From Paenibacillus campinasensis (lineage in GTDB: Bacteria; Bacillota; Bacilli; Paenibacillales; Paenibacillaceae), in assembly GCF_002272015.1 (NCBI RefSeq), contig NZ_NPBY01000027.1, positions 113,975 through 177,974 on the forward strand: DNA of 64,000 nt, written 5' to 3'. The first letter of the stretch is position 1, and each line of letters opens with the position of its first letter. Made by a program: the position numbers and the translations under genes. Shown in pieces: positions 1 through 7,802 of this stretch. The notes below the pieces were generated by a model. It saw only the letters and a list, made by a program, of their open reading frames with translations. It searched no databases and was not told where the DNA came from.

Positions 1-627
1 CAATCGTCCAACTTGACGGACCCGGCAACGTGGAGAAACCCGCCGGCTGCCGAGGCGTGGTGGCAGCTCATCCGGGATGAAATGCCGCCATATGATCCCG
101 ATTTAACGGTGACAACTGGCATGGGCGTCATTGCGGAGACGTTTCGTAAACAGGCTGGCGTTGTTCGCAGCAGCCATCCGCAACTATCCTTTGCCGCGCG
201 CGGCCCTCTGGCTAAGCAGCTCATGTGTCCACATGAGCTGGATTTCGGGCTGGGGGATCCGTCCCCGCTTGCCCGGTTATATGAAACAGGTGCTTACGTG
301 CTTCATCTCGGAACGGGGCATGCCACGAATACATCGTTCCACCTGGCTGAATACAGAGCCGACTGGGAGGGCAAGAAGGTCATTACCTCCTGCGCTCCGA
401 TCCGAAGAGCAGGGGAAAGGACGGAATGGGTCACATTTGAAGATATCAACTTTTATTCCGATGATTTTGAGCAGCTGGGTATGGCTTTCGAGGCCGCATA
501 TCCGGATGCCTGGTCCCGGGGTCAGATTGGAAACGCCCCAAGTTTGCTGGCTGCGCAGCCGAAGATGGTTGATTATGCCGTGAATTGGTTGAAGGCGCAT
601 CGGAAGGCCGAGCGGCCTACACCGTAG
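1..627 (+). CDS. Aminoglycoside N(3)-acetyltransferase, AAC(3) family (5' end outside window)
   Basis: Open from the first base, so the gene starts upstream; the TTG at 13 is internal. The 208 visible residues are the C-terminal three quarters of a family usually about 260-270 residues long. Seen directly: TGMGVIAETFR, then VVRSSHPQLSFAARG, then LHLGTGHATNTSFHLAEYRA. These are the signature blocks of acetyl-CoA:aminoglycoside N3-acetyltransferases, which acetylate the 3-amino group of the 2-deoxystreptamine ring in the cytoplasm. Chromosomal members in Bacillus-group genomes (YokD type) often have unknown natural substrates, so resistance is possible but not shown. A structured non-coding stretch follows before the next gene. 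Confidence 0.9.
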   Translation, partial: QSSNLTDPATWRNPPAAEAWWQLIRDEMPPYDPDLTVTTGMGVIAETFRKQAGVVRSSHPQLSFAARGPLAKQLMCPHELDFGLGDPSPLARLYETGAYVLHLGTGHATNTSFHLAEYRADWEGKKVITSCAPIRRAGERTEWVTFEDINFYSDDFEQLGMAFEAAYPDAWSRGQIGNAPSLLAAQPKMVDYAVNWLKAHRKAERPTP

Positions 628-879
628 CTGGGAGTACCCCCGCATGTCTCTCTGTTCGCAAGCTGCATGTCCGGGAGCCGGGGCATTCCCGCCGCCGATG
701 CTGGTGCATCAAGCCTTCGTATCACCGTGCTATCATCCGTCCGGTGGGAGGATTTGATTGGTTAGCGTGGCTCCCGATATCGAATCTAGGAATATCTCCC
801 GGTTACATCATCCCCCGTCAACGGGTAATAACCCCGTAAGGAGTGGGCCCGGGATGGCCCGCTTGAGGAGGGAATCAAT
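628..879 (+). promoter_or_regulatory. Possible structured leader upstream of the K+ channel gene
   Basis: This 250-base gap has no credible gene. Two short hairpins lie just before the channel start: ACGGG (821-825) with CCCGT (833-837), and GTGGGCC (843-849) with GGCCCGC (856-862). The second sits immediately before the Shine-Dalgarno GAGGAGG, so it could affect translation. I compared it from memory with the ydaO/c-di-AMP and M-box leaders and could not make either consensus fit. Function unknown. Confidence 0.3.
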
Positions 880-1593
880 GTGACTTGGTGGATGTGGTGC
901 CTTAATATCGCCGGGCTGGCAGTGCTGGTATATCTTTTTTACAAAGCGGATAAAGCGTGGTCCAGCAGACCTCTACTGCTTGCACCGCTGCTGATTTATG
1001 TGCTCATATCGGTGGAGGATTTGCTGGAATGGATTGATCTGACAGCTGTATTTCACGGGCCAGGAGGACTTCGGGCAACGATTGTATTGTTCTCGCTCGG
1101 CTCGGTGGTGTTCTATGTCCTGTACATATTCAAGAAGATTTCCGAATCTGCCCACCAGGAGGTCCGGCTCAGAACGGTCGTGGAGCGGATCAGCATGGCA
1201 GCGGTGATGTGCGTTTTGTTTTTTGCCGTCGTCTATACGTCGATCTATAAATTGTTTGGCAACAGCTCGTTCTCAGGCTCACCGATCGGTGATGACCTGC
1301 TGAGCCAGGGGGTTGCCTTTCTGTATTTCAGTGTGGCCACATTTGTGATGGTGGGCTACGGCGACATTGTAGCGGTGGATAATACGGCGCGGCTCGTAGT
1401 CATCATGCAGATGGCTTTCAGTTTTGTTACAGTAGGCTATGCCTTGTCCATGCTGGGTACGCTGCGGCTGATGATGAGTCCCGGCTCCGATGAAGAGCTG
1501 GAAACTCGCGGAGAGGACCAGGTGAACAAGCGAGCGGAAGAGGAATCCGAGTCAGGCAACGAGAAGAAATCTTCATCTGAAGAACACAGCTAG
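880..1593 (+). CDS. Two-pore-domain-type potassium channel protein (Ion_trans_2)
   Basis: Membrane protein of 237 residues with several hydrophobic segments in the first 190 residues and a charged, Glu/Lys/Ser-rich cytoplasmic tail of about 45 residues. The pore helix and selectivity filter read TFVMVGYGDIVAVDN at about residues 156-170, with the VGYGD K+ filter, followed by a final transmembrane helix. Expected role is passive K+ conduction across the cytoplasmic membrane. The GTG start at 880 is chosen because GAGGAGGG precedes it at good spacing. No RCK/TrkA domain is visible, so gating is unknown. Confidence 0.85.
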   Translation: MTWWMWCLNIAGLAVLVYLFYKADKAWSSRPLLLAPLLIYVLISVEDLLEWIDLTAVFHGPGGLRATIVLFSLGSVVFYVLYIFKKISESAHQEVRLRTVVERISMAAVMCVLFFAVVYTSIYKLFGNSSFSGSPIGDDLLSQGVAFLYFSVATFVMVGYGDIVAVDNTARLVVIMQMAFSFVTVGYALSMLGTLRLMMSPGSDEELETRGEDQVNKRAEEESESGNEKKSSSEEHS

Positions 1594-1595
1594 GT

Positions 1596-1628
1596 AAAAA
1601 AAAAAAGAGGACCCGAGCTTCCGGGTCC
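1596..1628 (-). terminator. Intrinsic terminator for the minus-strand HisJ-type gene
   Basis: GGACCCG (1609-1615) pairs with CGGGTCC (1622-1628). Read on the minus strand, the hairpin is followed by a run of about 12 T (the A-run 1596-1607 on plus). On plus there is no T-run, so it mainly serves the minus-strand gene ending at 1745. Confidence 0.8.
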
Positions 1629-1744
1629 CAACACCATATATATATTCTCAAAAGGGGGTCATGTGATAAGTGTAACCTGCCGCTGTTAGAGTTTCATAAC
1701 AGATATATTTCATTTTTGTAACAAAATCCTCCCTGCAAAAACAA

Positions 1745-2554
1745 TCAGAGAGGGACCGCCACTTTTTGCTTCTGTTCAAAGTATACCCACTCGGTATAAC
1801 CGATCTCCTTCAGCACTCGGGACACTTCCTCAAACTCGTCACCCACACGTGACGGCTTATGAGCATCCGAGCCAAAGGTAACCTGGACGCCATGGAAATG
1901 CGCTACTTCCAGTATGGCGTTGGACGGGTACCAGCCTCCGCAAAGCTTCGTTTTGCCTGAAGTGTTAATCTCGATGGCCAGCCCACACTCGGCAATGACC
2001 TTCAAGGTCTCCTCAATTGCTTCATCGGCGATAATCTCCGAAAAGGCAGGATAATTTCCCTTCATGGCGTCCATATGTCCGATAATCTGGAACATTCCGC
2101 TTCTGGCAGACTGCCGGATTAAATCGAAGTAGGCTTCCTTATCGGCTACCTTCTGTGCCGGGGACAGTTTGTTCCAGCGGTTCTTGTTGAAGATGCTGAC
2201 ACCGTTCACCTGATGGACCGAGCCGATTATATAATCGAACGGATAGGCGGCCAGCGCTTTCCGGTACACCTCGGCGACTTCGGGGAAGAAATCGGACTCG
2301 ATGCCGAGCAGCACCTTGATCTTTCCTTCATATTCTTTTTTCAGGCGGAGAACTTCGTCCACATAACCTGCGATCTCCGACTTGGCCATGGCGATCCCCG
2401 GGAAAGGCTGTTCCTCCGGGATGCCAAAGTATGGCGTGTGATCGGAGATGCCGATCACCTGCAGGCCCGCATCAATGCCGGCTTCGATGTAGTCCCGGAT
2501 CGTGCCGTCGGCATGCCCGCAGCGGAAATGGTGAGTGTGCATATCGAATTTCAT
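1745..2554 (-). CDS. hisJ: Histidinol-phosphatase, PHP family (HisJ/HisK type)
   Basis: 269-residue PHP-domain phosphoesterase. The N-terminus MKFDMHTHHFRCGHADG carries the metal-binding HTHHFRCGH signature; further metal ligands appear in GISDHTPYF, GIESDFFPE, SVHQVNG, GHMDAMK and FGSDAHKPS. The family removes phosphate from L-histidinol phosphate in histidine synthesis, though some members have other phosphate substrates. A longer frame begins at 2641, but AAGGAGG sits 6 bases before the ATG at 2554 and the family starts there. No other his genes lie nearby. The divergence of this gene from histidine operons is common in Bacillus-group genomes. Confidence 0.85.
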   Translation of the reverse strand: MKFDMHTHHFRCGHADGTIRDYIEAGIDAGLQVIGISDHTPYFGIPEEQPFPGIAMAKSEIAGYVDEVLRLKKEYEGKIKVLLGIESDFFPEVAEVYRKALAAYPFDYIIGSVHQVNGVSIFNKNRWNKLSPAQKVADKEAYFDLIRQSARSGMFQIIGHMDAMKGNYPAFSEIIADEAIEETLKVIAECGLAIEINTSGKTKLCGGWYPSNAILEVAHFHGVQVTFGSDAHKPSRVGDEFEEVSRVLKEIGYTEWVYFEQKQKVAVPL

Positions 2555-2637
2555 GTGTTCCTCCTTAAATCGTATGGTTTTCTCTTTCTTTGATCTATCG
2601 GATGCGCCGGACAACCCCCGAGGGGCTGGTCTAAAGC

Positions 2638-3540
2638 TCATTCACTGCTGATAAACTGGGTTTCCGGCATTCCCTTCAGGTCACTGATAAATTGTCTCAT
2701 GGCGGAGCTGACATAGCGGCTGTTCTTGTATATCACGCCCACCGGATGGCTGACCTCCAGCTCCGGAAGCGGGACGATCTGCAGCGTGCCATTGCGCAGT
2801 TCGGGGGCGACCGATTGCTTGGAGATAATGGCCGCGCCCAGATTGATCTCGACCATTCGTTTGATCTCCTCGCTGCTCGACAGCTCCATCACCACTTGCG
2901 GCTCGATGCCGTGCGCCCGCATGACGTCATCGGCGAATCTTCGGCCGACCGTATCCCGGGTGAGCAGGATGAGCGGAATGCCGCCCAGTGAGTTGATGTT
3001 TACCTTCGGCATGCTGGCCAGCGGATGCTGCGGAGACACCACGAGTTCAAAGGTGTCGTAGTACAGTATGGATGTGCTCAGGTTAGGGTTTCGTTCAATG
3101 AGATAGCCGATGCCGATATCGATCAGGCCGTTCTCTACACTGTGATAAATTTGCGAAGAAGCCATGGACTGGATAGTGGTTTTGATATGTGGGAACTGAT
3201 CTTGAAAATAGGATAGAACCCGAGGCAAAATTTGAATCGCAATCGAAGTGGTTGTTCCTAATTGAATATGTCCCTGCGGCGTCTGGTCGAGGTCTGACAG
3301 CCGCTGCTTCAGCTCATCCACGATGCTCAGAATTTGTTCGGCATGTTCCACAAACACCTGGCCCCGATCTGTGAGGGTGACCGGCTGGCTGCGGTCGACG
3401 AGCACGGTCTTGAACTCATCCTCCAGACTTTTGATCTGTGCGGATACGGCCGGCTGCGTCAGATTAAGGAGCTCCCCCGCTTTGCGAAAGCTCATCGTTT
3501 TGGAGATGGTGATAAGCGTTTCCAACTGGCTGATATTCAT
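2638..3540 (-). CDS. LysR-family transcriptional regulator
   Basis: 300 residues with the N-terminal LysR winged-helix (TMSFRKAGELLNLTQPAVS, residues about 15-33; then RSQPVTLTDRGQVF) and a C-terminal periplasmic-binding-like effector domain (QGHIQLGTTTSIAIQILP onwards). Start ATG at 3540 follows GGAGGAAGG. It lies 83 bases upstream of the histidinol-phosphatase on the same strand, so the two may be co-transcribed. The effector cannot be inferred; the overall look is CysL/CbbR-like, but this is only an impression. Confidence 0.9.
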   Translation of the reverse strand: MNISQLETLITISKTMSFRKAGELLNLTQPAVSAQIKSLEDEFKTVLVDRSQPVTLTDRGQVFVEHAEQILSIVDELKQRLSDLDQTPQGHIQLGTTTSIAIQILPRVLSYFQDQFPHIKTTIQSMASSQIYHSVENGLIDIGIGYLIERNPNLSTSILYYDTFELVVSPQHPLASMPKVNINSLGGIPLILLTRDTVGRRFADDVMRAHGIEPQVVMELSSSEEIKRMVEINLGAAIISKQSVAPELRNGTLQIVPLPELEVSHPVGVIYKNSRYVSSAMRQFISDLKGMPETQFISSE

Positions 3541-3950
3541 AGCCTTCCTCCTGACATGATTTCGTTCTTCCGCGCTATGGTTGTGTGCCTCTTATTGTTT
3601 AAATTATAGGTTATTCTTCCGAAGGGGGCAATCAATCGCCTGAAACCGAGGATTTTGCAGCAAAATGAGCAAAAACATCACGATTTCCAAATAATTATTA
3701 TTAAAAGATTGCGAATGCATCCGATAATAGTAAAGTAGACATGGAAATGAATAAGACTAAAGGCCTGAATTATTCGACCATATGAAATGAAGGACCTTAT
3801 AAATCTTACCTATCATGATGTCTGGATAATAAGCAAGCATACAAGTTATTTTACGATGATTCAGTGCGGGGTATCCATAAGTGGGGATGAACTTCTCAGG
3901 CTTTAAGGAACCCTTGCCCAATAACCCGGCGAAAGGGGCGCGATTAGACA
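3541..3950. promoter_or_regulatory. Intergenic region with a possible sigma-D-like promoter for cheX
   Basis: About 410 AT-rich bases between the divergent lysR and cheX genes with no convincing gene. TAAA (3702-3705), 15 bases, then CCGATAAT (3721-3728) resembles the sigma-D motility promoter (TAAA-N15-GCCGATAA), with the spacing one base off depending on alignment. It would leave a 220-base leader. Near 3910-3940 a small hairpin (CCCTTGCC with GGC/AAGGGG) is possible. All of this is inference. Confidence 0.25.
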
Positions 3951-4409
3951 ATGAAGGCGGAGGTTATTAATCCTTTCTTAGAGTCCGCAAGAAACGTGAT
4001 TCAACAAGTGGTACAGGTTTCACCTTCTACAGGCAATCTGGGCGTCAAGGAGATCGGCTATCTGGAGAATCATATCTGGATTCTGATCGGCATGACCGGA
4101 CAGATGAACGGTGAAATTGTATTCGGTATCCAAGAGGAGGTTGCCCTGCGGCTGGTGTCCGTCATGATGGGAGGCTACGTGCTCACTGAAATGAATGAAA
4201 TGGGGCAGAGCGCCATCTCCGAGCTGGGCAATATGATCAGCGGCAATGCAAGCACGATTTTGGCCGGACAAGGTGTCAGTGTTGATATTACGCCGCCGAA
4301 GGTCGTGAAGGCCGACAGTGCATCGGATCTCATTCAGAAAAAAGCGCTGAGCATTCCACTCCACATGGATGGCATCGGAGAACTGGATATTCAAGTCATG
4401 ATTTCATAA
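3951..4409 (+). CDS. cheX: CheX-family chemotaxis phosphatase
   Basis: 152-residue protein of the CheC/CheX/FliY phosphatase family, which removes phosphate from CheY-P. The active-site helix is visible as SAISELGNMISGNAS (about residues 85-99), with the conserved Glu and Asn of the ELGNMISG motif. Only one such motif is seen, as expected for CheX rather than two-site CheC. Its N-terminus, MKAEVINPFLESARNVI, is typical. It stands alone, away from other motility genes, which is usual for cheX in this group. A sigma-D-like sequence lies about 220 bases upstream. Confidence 0.88.
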   Translation: MKAEVINPFLESARNVIQQVVQVSPSTGNLGVKEIGYLENHIWILIGMTGQMNGEIVFGIQEEVALRLVSVMMGGYVLTEMNEMGQSAISELGNMISGNASTILAGQGVSVDITPPKVVKADSASDLIQKKALSIPLHMDGIGELDIQVMIS

Positions 4410-4524
4410 AATAGATACATACGATCTATTTATCCGTTCAGCGGCCCTTGATCTGGTGGTACCTGGTACAAGAAGGAATCAGATCGAACACCGATGAAGG
4501 GGAACCATGGAGGGAGTCCGAATC

Positions 4525-5298
4525 ATGTTACAACACAAAATCGTTGCCGTTACGGGCGCTTCAAGCGGAATCGGAGCGTTGATTGCGGAACGGTTGTCGG
4601 CGGAAGGCGCGTATGTGATCCTTATCGGACGCTCGGAGGAGCGGCTGCAGGAGGTAAGCAAGCGCATGCCCGGGCCGCATGAGATTGCGATGATGGATGT
4701 CCGGGATGATGAACAGGTCCAGGCGATATTTAAGGCGGCTCTAGCCAAGCACGGCAAAATCGACGTACTGATTAACAATGCCGGCTACGGCAAGTTCAGC
4801 CCTTTTTTGGATATGTCGTTAACCGAGTTCGAAGATATGATGAATGTCAATTATCTAGGGGTTGTACGCTGCACGCAGGCCGTTCTTCCAAGCATGCTGG
4901 AGCAGGGAGACGGGCAAATCGTCAACGTCGCTTCAATGGCCGGTAAAATCGGAACCGCCAAGTCCACGGCGTATTCCGCGACCAAGCATGCCCTGCTGGG
5001 CTTCAGCAATTCGCTGAGGCAGGAGCTCCACCGCACCGGAATTACGATTTCGACGGTAAATCCGGGCCCGATAGACACCCCGTTTCTGGAGATTGCCGAT
5101 CCGTCAGGCGGATACATGAAAAATCTGGGTGCGCTGATGCTGAAGCCGGATGATGTGGCGCGGCGGGTGGTGACCCTTGTGCTTAAACGCAAGGAGGAGC
5201 TGAACCTGCCGCGTCTGGCCGCATTTGGCATCAAGCTCTATCAGCTGTGCCCCCGGTTTCTGGATCGGGCATTGCACAGATGGATGAACAAAAAGTAA
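4525..5298 (+). CDS. Short-chain dehydrogenase/reductase (YqjQ-like)
   Basis: 257-residue classical SDR. Nucleotide-binding TGASSGIG near the N-terminus, NNAG motif (INNAGYGKF), catalytic Ser in NVASMAG and YxxxK as YSATK, then PGPIDTPF. It should use NAD(P)H to oxidise or reduce an unidentified alcohol or carbonyl substrate. ATG at 4507 is also possible, but the family starts at MLQHKIVAVTG, and GGAGGG lies 10 bases before the ATG at 4525. A second SDR at 14242 is related in fold only. The hydrophobic C-terminus resembles the B. subtilis YqjQ group. Confidence 0.88.
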   Translation: MLQHKIVAVTGASSGIGALIAERLSAEGAYVILIGRSEERLQEVSKRMPGPHEIAMMDVRDDEQVQAIFKAALAKHGKIDVLINNAGYGKFSPFLDMSLTEFEDMMNVNYLGVVRCTQAVLPSMLEQGDGQIVNVASMAGKIGTAKSTAYSATKHALLGFSNSLRQELHRTGITISTVNPGPIDTPFLEIADPSGGYMKNLGALMLKPDDVARRVVTLVLKRKEELNLPRLAAFGIKLYQLCPRFLDRALHRWMNKK

Positions 5299-5322
5299 CA
5301 GCGGAGGCGTGTGACATCAGCC

Positions 5323-5409
5323 GATTCCTCGGCGAAGGAATCACCTGTACGAGACGCGCCAAATGTACCGAGACGTGAACAGGTTCTGTCGTTCGGTCCG
5401 TTTGGCGCG
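5323..5409 (+). other. Two inverted repeats in the SDR-helicase gap, one with a 17-bp stem
   Basis: The 329-base gap holds a short hairpin, GATTCCT (5323-5329) with AGGAATC (5336-5342), and a long one: 5355-5371 (starting CGCGCCAAA) pairs with 5393-5409 (ending TTTGGCGCG), 17 positions with one mismatch and one G-U, loop of 21 bases. No T-run follows, so this is not a standard terminator. It may be an RNA structure or a protein-binding palindrome. Confidence 0.5.
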
Positions 5410-5552
5410 GGCAGCCTCAGCTTCCACAAACCGATAGATGTATAAGATGAATACATCCTTCATACCTCTCTCCACACACTGTAACATTCCCAATTTTAAT
5501 CCCCTGAATATCGTAAGGTTATGTAACCCGGTCATCGTTCTCCAGGTTGTAT

Positions 5553-5582
5553 TTGGTGAGGGCTCCTGTTTTCGCATATAAT
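5553..5582 (+). promoter_or_regulatory. Sigma-A-type promoter of the helicase gene
   Basis: -35 TTGGTG (5553-5558), 18-base spacer, perfect -10 TATAAT (5577-5582), 45 bases before the helicase start at 5628. Confidence 0.65.
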
Positions 5583-5627
5583 GGGAAGAGTGAACCATAC
5601 ACGAATAACAAAGGATGGACGAAATCT

Positions 5628-6965
5628 ATGAACGCAACCAATTTCCATACATTAGGAATCGCACAGGACTTCACCGAAAGGTTGGCTGAATTTGGCATCG
5701 AGTCTCCGTCACCAGTTCAGAGCGAAGCCATCCCCCACATCCTTGAGGGCAGGGATGTGCTGGCCACTTCCCAGACCGGAACGGGAAAAACGCTGGCTTA
5801 TTTGCTGCCTGTTCTCCAAACGATTGATCCGGAGGTGAAAGGGACGCAGAAGGTCATTCTGGCACCGACCCAGGAGCTGGCGCTGCAGATCGTTCGCGAG
5901 GCGGAGCGATACGGAGAGCCTCGCGGCATCGGCGTTCTCGGACTGATCGGGGGGGCTGCGGTTAAGCGCCAGATCGAGAAGCTGAAGCAGCATCCGGAGC
6001 TGGTGATCGGAACGCCAGGCCGCATCCGGGAACTGATCGAGGTCCGCAAGCTGAAAATGCATTTGGTCAAAACGATTGTCATTGACGAAGTGGATCAGGT
6101 GTTCCAGCTTGGCGCGGGCGGTGATGTTGACCGGATACTGAAAAGCGCCCTGCGCGACCGGCAGCTTGTCTTTCTATCGGCCACCGTCAGCCAGCAGACG
6201 GCGGATCTCGTCAAGCAGGAGATGGATCGCCCGGTTGAGGTGGGCATTGATCCTGACATGAAAACGCCGTCCTCACTGGAGCACTATTATTTTGTGTCCG
6301 AGGAGCGTGACAAGCTGGACATGCTCCGCCGAGTCGTTCGCCACTATAACCCGGAGCGGGCTATCGTATTTGTGAACAATACGGACGATCTTGGCGAGGT
6401 GGAGGCGAAGCTGAATTATCTCGGCCTGAATGCTGCCGCAATCTACGGCGATGCGGACAAGCTGACACGCAGCCGGGTGCTGAATGCCTTCCGCGAAGGC
6501 CGGACGCGCCTGCTTGTGGCCAGTGACGTAGCCGCAAGGGGACTTGATATCGAGGGGCTGGGCATGGTGATCAACTTCGACCCGCCGCTGGATGCGGAAC
6601 ATTACACGCACCGGGCCGGACGGACAGGACGGATGGGACGAAGCGGGATGGTCATCTCACTGATTACAGATCGCCAGACCTTTATTATGCGCAAGTTCAA
6701 TCGGGAGCTTGGAATTACGATTGAGGAGCGGGCTTTCTACGCCGGGAAGGTAAGAGCGCCCAGAACTGCATCAGGTTCACCGCAGCGTTCAGGAGGCAGC
6801 GGCTCGGGTTCAGGGAAAGCCCGCCAGGCTCGCAAGCCGGCAGCGGTCAGCGGCAAGGGCCGGGCGAGCACCGGCAAGGCGACCGCAGAGCGGCAAAGTG
6901 AACGGGAGCGCACGAGAAAGAATAAGGGTGCGCCGCGGTGGTTAAAGGACAAGTCGCGCGAATAG
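5628..6965 (+). CDS. DEAD-box RNA helicase, YfmL-like
   Basis: 445-residue ATP-dependent RNA helicase. Q motif region SPVQSEAIP, motif I SQTGTGKT, Ia LAPTQELALQ, Ib TPGRI, motif II as DEVD instead of DEAD, III SATV, V VAARGLDIEG, VI HRAGRTGRMG. KLKQHPELVIGTPGR followed by VRKLKMHLVKTIVIDE closely matches B. subtilis YfmL, implicated in ribosome assembly and cold growth. It differs in a basic, Ser/Gly/Arg/Lys-rich tail of about 65 residues, probably an RNA-binding extension. ATG 5628 chosen over 5547 because AAGGATGG precedes it and the family begins there; the longer frame would overlap the promoter. Confidence 0.9.
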   Translation: MNATNFHTLGIAQDFTERLAEFGIESPSPVQSEAIPHILEGRDVLATSQTGTGKTLAYLLPVLQTIDPEVKGTQKVILAPTQELALQIVREAERYGEPRGIGVLGLIGGAAVKRQIEKLKQHPELVIGTPGRIRELIEVRKLKMHLVKTIVIDEVDQVFQLGAGGDVDRILKSALRDRQLVFLSATVSQQTADLVKQEMDRPVEVGIDPDMKTPSSLEHYYFVSEERDKLDMLRRVVRHYNPERAIVFVNNTDDLGEVEAKLNYLGLNAAAIYGDADKLTRSRVLNAFREGRTRLLVASDVAARGLDIEGLGMVINFDPPLDAEHYTHRAGRTGRMGRSGMVISLITDRQTFIMRKFNRELGITIEERAFYAGKVRAPRTASGSPQRSGGSGSGSGKARQARKPAAVSGKGRASTGKATAERQSERERTRKNKGAPRWLKDKSRE

Positions 6966-7049
6966 GCGGCATTTCATTCGATGTTTCCAGGTCTATAAGC
7001 CCGGCACGGCCCGGGCATACCGCAGGAATGAAGACAAGAGGTGAAGATA

Positions 7050-7802
7050 ATGAGTGAACAACCGGTACTTTCTGTTCAGGACTTGAGCGGCGGTTACAGC
7101 ATTAACCGGCCGGTGCTGCACGATATCTCCTTTCAGGTTCAGCCTGGCGAGCTGGTCGGTCTGATCGGTCTGAACGGGGCAGGGAAGAGTACGACTATGA
7201 AGCATATTCTGGGGCTGATGCATCCCCAGAAAGGGGAAATCAAGGTGCAGGGCAAACGCCGGGAGGAGGATACAGAGCTGTATCACAGCTCCCTGGCGTT
7301 TGTGCCCGAGTCGCCGCTGCTCTATGACGAGATGACCGTCCGCGAGCATGTGGAGTTTGCCGCCCGCTCCTACGGCGTGTCCCGAGAAGATTATGAGGCG
7401 AGAGCTGCTCATCTGTCCCGTCTGTTCCGGATGGAGGAGAAGATGGACAGCCTGTCCATCCATCTGTCCAAGGGGATGCGGCAAAAGGTGATGATCATGT
7501 GTGCTTTTGTAGCCAGACCGGGGCTGTATATCATTGACGAGCCGTTCTTGGGGCTCGACCCGCTCGGCATTCGCTCCCTGCTGGATTTCATGCTGGAGGT
7601 CAAGGCAGCCGGTTCTTCGGTGCTGCTCAGCTCTCATATTCTGTCGACGATCGAGAATTACTGCGACCGCTTTATTGTGATGAATCGCGGCAGGGTGGTA
7701 GCTCAAGGGACGCTGCAGCAGATTGGAGAACAGGCCGGGCAACCGGGCAAATCGCTGGAGGAGCTGTTTAATATCCTGATCCAAGGCGGGAATCAGGCAT
7801 GA
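7050..7802 (+). CDS. ecsA: ABC transporter ATP-binding protein EcsA
   Basis: 250-residue ABC ATPase: Walker A GLNGAGKST, Q-loop region FVPESPLLYDE, signature read as LSKGMRQK, Walker B YIIDEPFLGLDP, H-loop LLSSHILST. The phrases MIMCAFVARPGLYIIDEPF and GLDPLGI match EcsA closely. EcsAB is an ABC exporter of the cytoplasmic membrane linked in Bacillus to regulated intramembrane proteolysis, secretion and competence. The start is ATG 7050 (GAGGTG 6 bases before) rather than GTG 7041, which lies within that ribosome-binding site. The stop overlaps ecsB by four bases, so the two are translationally coupled. Confidence 0.93.
   Translation: MSEQPVLSVQDLSGGYSINRPVLHDISFQVQPGELVGLIGLNGAGKSTTMKHILGLMHPQKGEIKVQGKRREEDTELYHSSLAFVPESPLLYDEMTVREHVEFAARSYGVSREDYEARAAHLSRLFRMEEKMDSLSIHLSKGMRQKVMIMCAFVARPGLYIIDEPFLGLDPLGIRSLLDFMLEVKAAGSSVLLSSHILSTIENYCDRFIVMNRGRVVAQGTLQQIGEQAGQPGKSLEELFNILIQGGNQA

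Noticed and set aside
628..879. ydaO (c-di-AMP) or M-box riboswitch
   Set aside because: The diagnostic core blocks of both are missing; only generic hairpins remain.
3757..3951. 64-codon minus ORF before cheX
   Set aside because: No ribosome-binding site, overlaps the cheX start, composition not protein-like.
5547..5627. 27-residue N-terminal extension of the helicase
   Set aside because: It would overlap the -35/-10 promoter, and the family begins at the ATG at 5628.
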